Of a DNA stretch of 64,000 bases, positions 55,475 through 64,000 are shown piece by piece (position 1 is the stretch's first letter; each line of letters opens with the position of its first letter). This stretch comes from Terana coerulea (Eukaryota; Basidiomycota; Agaricomycetes; Polyporales; Phanerochaetaceae), in contig JAKOGH010000645.1 in NCBI GenBank assembly GCA_024811115.1, forward strand, positions 532,016 to 596,015, in the 5' to 3' direction. Made by a program: the position numbers and the translations under genes. A model generated the notes under the pieces. That model was not told the origin of the DNA and did no database searches. It saw only the letters and a list, made by a program, of their open reading frames with translations.

Positions 55475-57087
55475 ATGTCTCTCACCGCTGTTCCATTCGT
55501 CGCCCGCGTCGTCGGCCGTCAAGGCCGCGAGATCGTCGCTCGTGACAAGGCCAGGGCCCAGAAGGTCCTCGCCGGCTTCCGTCCTCACGGCCCCGTTGGT
55601 GTGCGTGAGCTCCGCAGCCGTCGCCACCACGGCCACCACTCCGGTGGCGGAAGCACTGGGACTGGAAGCGGCGCTGGAACTGGTTCAGGCACTGGAACCG
55701 CGCCGCCCTCATCCTCCTCCGATGCTGGCGTGGACGTTACCGACGCCGGTGTTACCTACACTGCGTCTGTCGGCGTCGGCAGCCCCGCCACCCAGTACAC
55801 CTTGCTCATTGATACCGGTAAGAGATATCACTCGTGAGGGTGTCGCACATCGCTTATACTCTTATTGCACTGTAGGAAGTTCCAACACCTGGGTCGGTGC
55901 TGACAAGAAGTATGTCAAGACCAGCACTAGCAAGTCCACTGGTGCCACAGTGGTAAGTACATGCGCCAACGCCATCTTACATGGTACTGAACATGTCCAT
56001 TAGAATGTCAGCTACGGTTCAGGCTCGTTCTCTGGTACCGAGTGTAAGTACACACCAGCTTCTCTTGGTACGCCAGATATTTAACAACTCTTGCAGTCAC
56101 CGACACTGTCACCCTTGGCCCGGGTTTGGCCATCGAGAACCAGTCCATCGGTGTCGCTTCCACGGCACAGGGCTTCCAGGGCGTGGACGGCATCCTGGGT
56201 GTTGGCCCAGTCGACCTTACCTCGAGCACTCTGTCGAACAACCAGGAAGTGCCCACCGTCACCGACAACCTCTTCTCGCAGGGCACCATCACCGCCGACT
56301 CGCTCGGCATCTTCTACCAGCCCACGACCACCGAGGGCGCGCTGAACGGCGAGCTCTCCTTCGGCAGCGTCGACAACAGCAAGTGCGTAGCTTTACTCCC
56401 TTGTTCATGTATGCGCCCAACTTACAGCCTTATGGCTTAGGATCACCGGCGACGTCAACTTTGTCCCGATTACCTCCACCTCGCCCGCCAGCCAGTACTG
56501 GGGCATCGACCAGGACCTCAGCTACGGTCAGAGCACCAAGCTGCTGAACGGCTCCGCCGGCATCGTCGACACCGGCACGACGCTCCTGATGATCGCCACC
56601 GACGCCTTCCAGGCGTACCAGAAAGCGACCGGCGCGACGCTCGACCAGACCACGGGCCTGCTCAAGATCTCGCAGAGCCAGTTCCAGAACCTGCAGTCGC
56701 TGTTCTTCTCGATCGGTGCGTGCTGCCGTCTTCCGTACATGCATTGTTGGGACTGAGAAGGGTCCGGGGATGCAGGCGGGCAGACGTATGAGCTCGTCGC
56801 GGACGCGCAGGCTTGGCCCGTCGCGCAGAACGCCGAGCTCGGCGGCGACGCGGACAGCATCTACCTCGTCGTCGCGGACATGGGCAGCCCGAGCGGCCAG
56901 GGCCTCGACTTCATCAGTGCGTCGTTTCCCCCCTTCCTTCTGCATGGACTGCTTGAGACTGATGCTGCGCCCCACAGACGGCTTTGCGTTCCTGCAGCGC
57001 TTCTACAGCGTGTACGACACGGGCAATTCCCAGGTCGGCTTCGCCACCACCGCGTTCACGACCGCGGCCACGAACGTCTCGTCCTGA
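55475..57087 (+). CDS. polyporopepsin-type aspartic protease (A1 family)
   Basis: Model join(55475..55817,55876..55952,56004..56043,56097..56382,56441..56715,56776..56916,56978..57087), about 423 aa. Both catalytic motifs are present: LLIDTGSSNTWVGA, with the first D just before intron 1, and GIVDTGTTLLMI. Flap region YGSGSFSGTE, then GVDGILGVGPVDL; the end reads FLQRFYSVYDTGNSQVGFATT. The N-terminal ~65 residues look like a prosegment (VPFVARVVGRQGREIVARDKARAQKVL) with a His-rich and then Gly/Ser/Thr-rich linker. There is no hydrophobic signal peptide before the prosegment, which is unusual for this normally secreted family. The TATA box at 55387 argues against a missing upstream exon. Related enzymes are pepsin-like endopeptidases active at acid pH. 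Confidence 0.9.
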
Positions 57088-57380
57088 ATCCCGGCGCGCG
57101 CGGCTCTGAGGAGCTCGCCACGCTCTGGACGATGACGGTTATGGCTGAATGAATGGCGACGGTTTGTACGATAGGACTGTGAACGCTCGAATTCGGACTC
57201 TTAGATATGGACTACAAGGACTTGAGAGTGGATGTACTGTTAGCTGTAAACGAACAATGAATTATACATATGAGATTATTATCCAGAGAAAGCGAGCTTT
57301 TCCACGTCTGTACTACTGCTAACTTAGCAGCCGTGGGAAAGTGATGGTACCTCCATATGCGGGAGGAGGCGGGGTTGTGC
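57088..57380. other. 3' flank of protease gene
   Basis: No feature seen other than the left target-site copy of the adjacent element (57373-57380). Confidence 0.5.
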
Positions 57381-57938
57381 CAGGGGGGGTGCAGGCAAGC
57401 AAGCGCTGACGACAACCCATGCTCGGGTGCTCGCTAAGTATCAGGGGTCCACACGAGCGTCTGCTCGTAATCTAGCAAGATAACATCCAGATAGCGAATA
57501 GATCACTGGTATCATGCGCTCTGTCTTCAGATTCATACGTTCATAGCCTCTCTGCGGCTCTCGACGAGCCTCAACTATTTGCAATTGATGTATTGAGCAC
57601 TGAGAATCAAAACTGGTCACCACGGGTACCTGGAGTGAGTACGACATTCAAGGTAATGACAATCCAGGTGTTTAGAGTGCCAGTTCTCACGAAGTTCAAG
57701 CGATTGCACACAGCGCCCTCAGTTAGCAGGAGAGAATAAACACATATTCGAGGTCAAAAACAGCTATGAGTACGAATTTCTCCCAAAATGTAGGAGATTG
57801 GGTGGAATCCACGCTGTAAGGCGTATCATAGTGCGACCATCTCATCTAATCTGCCACAGACGCTGGTGCGGACCCCTGATACTTAGCGAGCACCCGAGCA
57901 TGGGTTGTCGTCAGCGCTTGCTTGCCTGCGTCCCCCTG
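57381..57938. mobile_element. non-autonomous hAT-like inverted-repeat element (MITE)
   Basis: A 558-bp unit with terminal inverted repeats of about 80 bp, nearly identical, starting CAGGGGG at both ends (left 57381 inward, right 57938 inward on the other strand). The repeats share GCAGGCAAGCAAGCGCTGAC and beyond, diverging after about position 57463. It is flanked by an 8-bp direct repeat GGTTGTGC (57373-57380 and 57939-57946), i.e. a target-site duplication. An 8-bp duplication plus ends starting CAGGG point to the hAT superfamily. There is no transposase ORF, so it would need a helper elsewhere. The high TIR identity and intact duplication suggest a recent insertion. Confidence 0.8.
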
Positions 57939-57946
57939 GGTTGTGC

Positions 57947-58715
57947 CGTTTCGGCATCACTTCCACTTCAAGCTCGCCACCATTGCAACCCGGGAAAGAA
58001 CCCTCGCCCGCAGCATGCCTTACTGTATTGTAAGCATGCCAGTATTCTGCTTCAAGGCGTTTTTGCTCAAGCAATGGTCTACAGGTATAAAGCAACCAGT
58101 GATTAATATTTTGCCTGCAGTCACCCGAATCTGTGCTCGTTGGAAAAGGTGGTCGTTTCGACGGCCATCCCCGTTCGTGAGGGATCGTTGTCTGTGTCTC
58201 TTCTGTTGTACGATGGCGTTGCGGTGGAGTATACCCTCGATTGTTCGAGCCCGATTGGCGCCCTGAAGCAATCGTAACAAGAACCGCCCTATTCAGGTAA
58301 GGCGGTGATGGCGCATCAAGCCCTCAGCAACCCCTAGCGTAAGGGTTAGTTGCTCGGCATCCCTGCGGCTGTTCTATGGTGTTCCGGGCAAGGCGCGCAG
58401 GTGCGCAGGGCGAGAGTGGGGCGCTAAAATGTAAAATACTCAGTTCATGTGCTCTCCCGCGTATAGGCTAGCAGTAGCCTGTGTAAAACAATACATGCAT
58501 ACCTGTCAAACTGTAATAAATTATAAGGACACAAGGATGTTTTACTTTATTTGCATTGCGTGCGCATGCAGGGTATATACCCAATATAGAAGGTGGCGGC
58601 CACAGCTAAAGGAGAGGAGGCCCTTACCAAGATTTGTTTTTGTATGTGAGGCCGCAGAAATATAGCTTTAGTGCGGTAAGAATATTTGAAAATATTATTC
58701 CCATTTTTAATTTTC
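57947..58715. other. non-coding interval between two inverted-repeat elements
   Basis: No supported gene. It contains one arm (58236-58261) of a 26-bp inverted repeat whose other arm is at 59584-59609. Confidence 0.5.
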
Positions 58716-59609
58716 TAAGGTAGGGCTCACGCAGGAGTCAGTACAATCACATGATCAGTTCCCACGTTACACTGATGTGACAAGTGCAATCAACCGCGAC
58801 GCGCCGATGACACGTCCTCCTCAGACCACAATGAAAGGGTCCGTAGGTGTTGAAAACGATGTAAAAGGAGTGTTAGAACAATTCTTATTTATTTGCTGAC
58901 TTTTTGGACCTCTAAAATGATGTCAGAAGTGCCATATTGGATTATGAGGTCTCAAGGTCCCAGTGCTACCACTGAGCAAGTTCTGCACTTTGTTACGCAC
59001 TTGCTGAGGTAATTTTACAAAGACCAAGATAATAAACTAGTTTATTCAGCTTGGAGCTGTGAGCACACGAACAGCAGTCCGGAAATGAAGAGTTTGAAAG
59101 GTTGGGCGCTGTGAGGGAAGGCCCTGTAAGTGTGCTCACAAAACACCTTGGTGCCATTCAAGCAACGTATTGTGGAGTATATAAAGCTACTGCATCTCAC
59201 TGTGCAGCATTACACACCACTTTTAGGGGTCCTACTACTCGAACGCACAAGATACAGCGCGTCGATTCAACGCGACGAGACGGAAGCGCGTCAAACACAA
59301 AGCGCCTATAATCACACCACGTCACTTTCCGTGAGAATTGATCATGTGATTGTACTGACTCCTGCGTGAGCCCTACCTTATACAGGCTTGTGCTCCAATG
59401 TGGCTTACTTACAAAGAGCGCCGACAAGCCTCTGTAAAGGGCAATGTCGGGGCGCCATCAAACCGACGCTTATGGATCAGAGGCGGAGCACGAAAACTGG
59501 CCTCACTCACTCCTTTGCCGTCCGTTGCCGTGCTCAACATGAAGGCGTGACGATGCTGCGACATCGTCACATCAGCCAGATGCGCGCCAATCGGGCTCGA
59601 ACAATCGAG
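58236..59609. repeat. 26-bp inverted repeat pair
   Basis: 58236-58261 and 59584-59609 carry the same 26 bp on opposite strands (core CCAATCGGGCTCGAACAATC on one strand). They enclose the TA-ended element almost symmetrically. No coding sequence involved. Confidence 0.7.
58716..59380. mobile_element. non-autonomous inverted-repeat element with TA ends (MITE)
   Basis: A 665-bp unit bounded by a perfect 42-bp inverted repeat (58716-58757 and 59339-59380) that begins TAAGGTAGGGCTCACGC. The outermost TA at each end can be read as a TA target duplication, giving element ends AGGTAGGG, as expected for a Tc1/mariner-type MITE. The interior is AT-rich and has no transposase-like ORF. The perfection of the repeat suggests recent activity. 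Class is inferred from the TA ends alone. Confidence 0.7.
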
Positions 59610-60149
59610 CGGTCACTCGTTGCGGTGGTATATTGCGCAGTATACCCTGGTATGTTCTTTACTTTCACATGATGTCATGGGAGGTTGTTGAAGCATCATC
59701 GTTCAGGAGATGCTCTGTTGAAAGCTGAGACGCTATGCCCCTTGAGTGATGGTTGACAGCATCAGGGATTGGCACATGCGCACCGTGAAGTAGGCTGAAG
59801 TAGGTCGCCAGGCTCGCACGGATGACGGCGCGTCCTCTCGTGAAGAAATGCCCTCACATTGGCCCTCTGCCATCGAGCAGTCGCCTCTCAAGCGCTCATT
59901 TCTCACTGCTAGGACTCTCCCGCAGTATTCGCTATATTGTTATATCCCACCGACTCACAATCGCTCATCTCTCGTGGCCACAGCTGATTGCTGCTATCCT
60001 ATACGTATAAGTATGCGATGTCGACAAAGGAACGCCCTGCATTTGTGCACGTGCGTTGAACCTGCCGGCGGCGTCCACTGGGAGGATTCTCGTCGTCCTG
60101 CCGTCCGGTCGCCTTCGCGAAATGGCCGGTGCTCGGATAGATATTCCAA
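59610..60149. other. non-coding interval
   Basis: Upstream of the first DUF6533-like relic. A first exon may lie within 60017-60150 but cannot be fixed. Confidence 0.4.
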
Positions 60150-61813
60150 CCAACGTGATGTACGTCTTCTCCGCTTTGGCCACGCATATCATTAAACGCA
60201 GTTCTGACAGCGCCAAAGCAGATTGGCTCATGGTTTCCATTGCCAGTGAGTGCTGTTACGCTGCGAACCCTGACATGAATACGAATACTCTCCTTGCAGT
60301 GCTCATTGCTTATGAACACCTTATCACTCTACGACGGGAGGTGCAAATGGCCTGGAAGCGGCGGTTCTCGCCGGTGTCGTTGTTGCTCGTAGCCACAGCT
60401 GGACGCTGTTGACAGAAGCCGTACTTCAAGTACTTCCGGCTAAGCAAAAGGTGTGTTACGGATTGCTACTATTGCCGATAGCTGCTGATGGCTCTGTTGA
60501 CGAATAGGGGTATGTCCGACCAGATTCCCTCAGTTTACTTCTATAGGTTGATACGCTTGGTGTTCAGCCAGCTGTAGAGCGCGGATGTCGGTGTATACCA
60601 TTACCATCGTTGTTGGATATGTGGAAACCGCCAGTGAGGATGCACAATGTCTACGGTCAGGTCAGTCTGAATCTAGTGTATTGCACAGCATTCTACCGGC
60701 TCTGCGGGCGTTCGCTTTATCAGATCGCCACCTCGGCGTTTTGCTCCTCATACTCGTACGGGGCTGAGCCCGGCTGCAGCATCTAGCGTAAGTGCTTCAT
60801 CTCCACCGAACGTCAGCGCGGCTGATTGAAAGGATCCTTGCACAGACTTACTTGGCGACCTCGCGGGCGACTTTGCCCTTCATCGGACCCAAATCACGGA
60901 GTCTGCGTCCAGTCATCACCTGTCTTCCCTCACTGGTTGAGCGTCCTTGTAAGCGCTGTGGCGTCGCTTCTATCCAAATCTCAGTTCGCGTCGAAGTTAC
61001 TTATCATCGTGTTACGCTTCCCAAGTGTAAGCGCTCTGTCCCTCTGCTCAATTGATTCAGCAATGTCAAATGGCTCGCCCGCCAGTTGCTATAGCGTGGT
61101 GCTTACCTGTCATTATCACCGAGTGTTGGTGATTTTGTTGACTTGGCGCAAGACGTCTGAACCCGACCAGCGCTTTCTCCACATTCATAACCCGAGATTC
61201 TTGTCATAGCATGCTCCTTAGATCCTAATGCATTACTCAACATACATCCGAATTACTATCGCAGGTACCATCTACTACATGTACGTCCGCCTCTCTGAGT
61301 GCTTCAAAACTCACGCAATGCTTTAGAGTTTTACTAGTTCTCAATAGTGCATTCCGCCAATCACCCTCACTCCGGTGAACAATGCGACATCATCATGCCC
61401 AACACTCGCTGACCCTCGTTGATAGGAAATTCGCGTTCATCCAACGCGATTGTGGATATACTTACTAGTCAGTCGCAATCATCGCTATCCAAGGGACGCT
61501 ACTCCCATCAATACAGCGGCGCTGATGAGGACCACAGCCCTCCATATTCATATGCAGGTTCATGATGGGCCTGCGGCTGCACGCCCAGCGTCCGCGTCAG
61601 CAGTTGATTCACAAATCCCCACGCTTTCCCGCCCAGTATTTACGCTATTGGACGGAGCACGTGGACGAGTTCGGCTTTCCACTCTCGGATGAGGAGTCGG
61701 ATGAGGACGGGGACGTCAGCGGCGGGGCAGCCTCGCCCGAATCTGAGGTGCCAATGGAAGGCTCAACTATAGTCACGACGGACACGAAGCCACCCATGAC
61801 CACATCATGCTAG
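60150..61813 (+). pseudogene. DUF6533-like membrane protein, copy A (interrupted)
   Basis: Segments fit the basidiomycete DUF6533 type of multi-span membrane protein: ADWLMVSIA, a GT..AG intron, then VLIAYEHLITLRREVQMAWKRRFSPVSLLL, followed in a shifted frame by WTLLTEAVLQVLPAKQK, later YTITIVVGYVETA, LRAFALSDRHLGVLLLILV, TWRKTSEPDQRFLHI and a C-terminal cytosolic tail FGFPLSDEESDEDGDV ending near 61813. Frame breaks occur after LLLVAT (about 60400) and at GG before CTGAGCCC (about 60764). The second can be a missed G, so the gene may be less damaged than it looks. Function of the family is unknown; sensory or transport roles are speculation. A related copy follows at 62690. Confidence 0.45.
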
Positions 61814-62689
61814 CGAAGGCTGTACATGTGCTGATGCTCGAAGACAATATAGGCGGTGGTGCCGTGCACATGTGTGTAATGATTCTTATGAAAGTACTGT
61901 CCGCCCAGACTTAGTGCGAGTCTGTGGGACGTCATCCCGCCTTCGTGGCTTAGGGATTGGGAGGGCGGCAGTGGTCAGCGGGAGCGAGAAGACGGCTCTA
62001 AATGCGGTAAGTGACAGGATTGTGCCGTTTGATATCAATCTCGACAACTGACTTCAAGCTGGATTTAGCACGTCCCCTGTCTCAGCTTATCAATGGTTCG
62101 TCTAGCACCTGTTTTGGTGTTTCTTTTGCACCATGCCACTGGCATGTCGCTCGCACAGCCCGGTGTGTTCTCAGCTACACCGGACATCACGGCATCATCA
62201 CCGAGAGCCAGAGGCTACATATACCCAGAAGAACATCAAAATTTGGCACATGCACATTCCTCAAGCTTTGTTGATCTTACGGAATCAGATGGCGAGGTTT
62301 ATGCTCTCGGCGGATTGCGCTCTCACGAAACTATGCCCCGTCAGTGTTTGTGATATCTCCAGTGAATTTGTCCTTCTCATACACTGCCTACTGTAGGATA
62401 AGCTCAATAAAAGAAACACTGGATGAGGGGATCTTTAGATCTCTTGCGTTTGACTCGCCAACAGCTCATGACTCGCTGCATGCGCGAGGGCTGCGCGCCG
62501 CTCTGTGTGCACCACCTACTCTTCCATTCCACCAATTCCCAATCATCCTTGTCATCTAGGGACGACCGCATTGTAATGCCTATAAGAAATATGCCACAAA
62601 GGGGGACGATCTCCTTTCCCCATAGTACGTTGACGCCGCCTCCGTTGGCTCCGACGCAAGCTCTATCACCGTCGTGTCGCAAGCCTCAC
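61814..62689. other. interval between DUF6533-like copies
   Basis: Contains a short ORF at 62093-62353 with a hydrophobic start but no recognised family. Otherwise nothing seen. Confidence 0.4.
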
Positions 62690-64000
62690 CACGCAATGGC
62701 CAGTGTGAACGTTGTCATTCCACCGAATATGATGCACGCTCTTGTTCCTTTACCGATTAGTTACGACGCAGCTTTGATAGCTCTGAGGCCGATTGGCTCA
62801 AGGTTTCCGTCGCCGGTGAGTATCTGATGTTGTCCCGTGACTCCGGTGACTGAACGCTTTCTTGCAGCGCTCATTATTTATGAACACGTCTTGACCTTGC
62901 GACGAAATCCACGTGGTCTGGCGGCGGCACACTGGTTTCTCTGCTCATCATAGCACTCGCTGGACGCTACTAATGGAGGCCGTGCTTCTACTACTTCCAC
63001 CACCGGCCAGAGACAGAAGGTCGCTGTGGGAACCTTGCTATGGTTGTCGGCGACTGATCCTGCTGCGAATAATTAGAGTACGCTCAGTATGTTTCAGCGC
63101 ATCCATACCCGCGATTCTGGCGCTCGGCATTCAACAAGCTGCAGAGGACGTATCTTGGTACACTATAACCTTCAAGATCGGATATGCGCAAACTGCCGGT
63201 TAGCATGAACGTACAGTGCTACGCCACTCTCTGTACTGACATATTATGCAGCTTTCCGGCTCTGCGGGCGTTCGCTGTCAGATCGCCATCGCGGAGTTAC
63301 GCTCCTACGTTCTCATGATGGGATTATCTCCTGTCATGGTATCTATCGTGAGCCATTGTCAATCATCTTGGGAAACACTGGGGTGGTAGACATCATTTTC
63401 GCAGGTCTTCCTGCGACATCTCGGGTGACTGCGCCATTCATGGGACATAAATACGTATGCCCGCAGTCGGCACCAGTCTTTCCCTATTGGGTAAACATTG
63501 TGTCAGTCCCGTGTCTCGACTTTTGGTTGGTTCACATGGGACTTACGGTTCTGGTGCTTGTAATGCTATGCCTCTTACGTGAGTGTGGCGTTGCGCTGGT
63601 TGGTTTTGCAGCATAATATGACATAACTGCAGTGGCCATTGCATGGTCTTTACCTGTCATCGTAGCAGAGTGCTACGTCATTCTTCTGACTTGGCGAAAG
63701 ACTTCCTCTGCGGACCAGCGATTGCTCCACATTCGGACCCCGGATCCCTGTCTCAACGATTTCGCAGAGATGGTGAGCCGGCTGCCTTGCGTCTTGTGTA
63801 AGACCCACTGCATTACTCAACCACACACCATATATTCTGACAGGTACGATCTATTTCATGTAAGGCCGTTTGCTCAGTGTGAATGCCTCATAGACATACC
63901 ATCTTTTGGGATTCTACTGGTCCTCAATGGTGTATCGCTCGCAATAAGTATTACTCCTGTAGGTATCTCGAAGGTTTCCTGCCTTAAGAGCCAAAGAAGA
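62690..64000 (+). pseudogene. DUF6533-like membrane protein, copy B (interrupted, runs off window)
   Basis: Parallel to copy A: a segment ending in GTGAGT near 62815, then ALIIYEHVLTLRR after the acceptor near 62867, then TRWTLLMEAVLLLLPPPARD, SWYTITFKIGYAQTAG and LMMGLSPVMVSI. The tail has TWRKTSSADQRLLHIRTPD, which matches the copy A segment TWRKTSEPDQRFLHIHNP. Relative to copy A, 7 nt are missing between LRR and TRW, and the frame is broken again near 63300. The end lies beyond the window. Tandem duplication is clear from the shared order of motifs. I infer decay, though some single-base breaks may be sequence errors. Confidence 0.45.

Noticed and set aside
62093..62353. 86-aa ORF with signal-peptide-like start
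   Set aside because: Body has no Cys pattern or motif and lies between decayed copies; not enough support.
1..64000. CRISPR arrays, rRNA and tRNA genes
   Set aside because: No regularly spaced direct repeats and no rRNA-like blocks were seen; a few TTCGAA-type tracts (e.g. 14751-14762) lack a cloverleaf. A tRNAscan-SE run would settle tRNAs.

Overview
This window is nuclear DNA from a basidiomycete fungus, most likely a wood-decay Agaricomycete. Genes are split by many short (about 45-110 nt) GT..AG introns and packed on both strands. Family content fits: an RRM+YTH protein, a fused ergothioneine synthase, a polyporopepsin-type aspartic protease, TRI5-type terpene synthases, DUF6533-like membrane proteins and BTB and F-box proteins. 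No rRNA, tRNA, CRISPR or bacterial operon was seen. Gene models were made by hand by joining reading frames at GT/AG sites and checking codon phase across each junction.

Layout. 0-9 kb: RRM/YTH m6A-reader-like gene (-), a BTB protein (-) and divergently the eIF3i gene (+). 8.9-13.8 kb: three related secreted ISG12/IFI6-like genes (-). The last is intact; the other two lie in an old ~1.9 kb tandem duplication and are broken. 16.8-25 kb: FY-rich (TBRG1-like) nuclear protein (+), 12-TM MFS transporter (-), N-glycosylated probable GPI-anchored protein (-). 25.7-29.7 kb: two tandem TRI5-family sesquiterpene synthases (-). 30.6-36.3 kb: pyruvate decarboxylase (-), F-box protein (-), ribosomal protein eS19 (+). 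36.8-45.5 kb: DCAF5-like WD40 protein (+), severin-like gelsolin protein (-), arrestin-like protein (+), F-box-like gene with broken frame (-), DHHC palmitoyltransferase (+). 46.4-57 kb: Egt1 ergothioneine synthase (+), an 80-aa secreted cysteine-rich protein (-), MIF-like tautomerase (+), aspartic protease (+). 57.3-64 kb: gene-poor, with two inverted-repeat elements (one with hAT-like features, one with TA ends) and two decayed DUF6533-like paralogs.

A recurrent feature is single-base frame breaks in short C/G runs inside genes that otherwise splice perfectly (eS19, arrestin, both terpene synthases, FY-rich gene, Egt1, DHHC, YTH gene). Since eS19 is essential and Egt1 is otherwise perfect, most are best read as homopolymer errors in the assembly. 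The IFI6-like copies 1 and 2 carry larger lesions that look genuine.

Functionally the genes are mostly independent housekeeping or accessory genes. Possible local units are the terpene-synthase pair and the IFI6-like cluster; neither has obvious pathway partners beside it.
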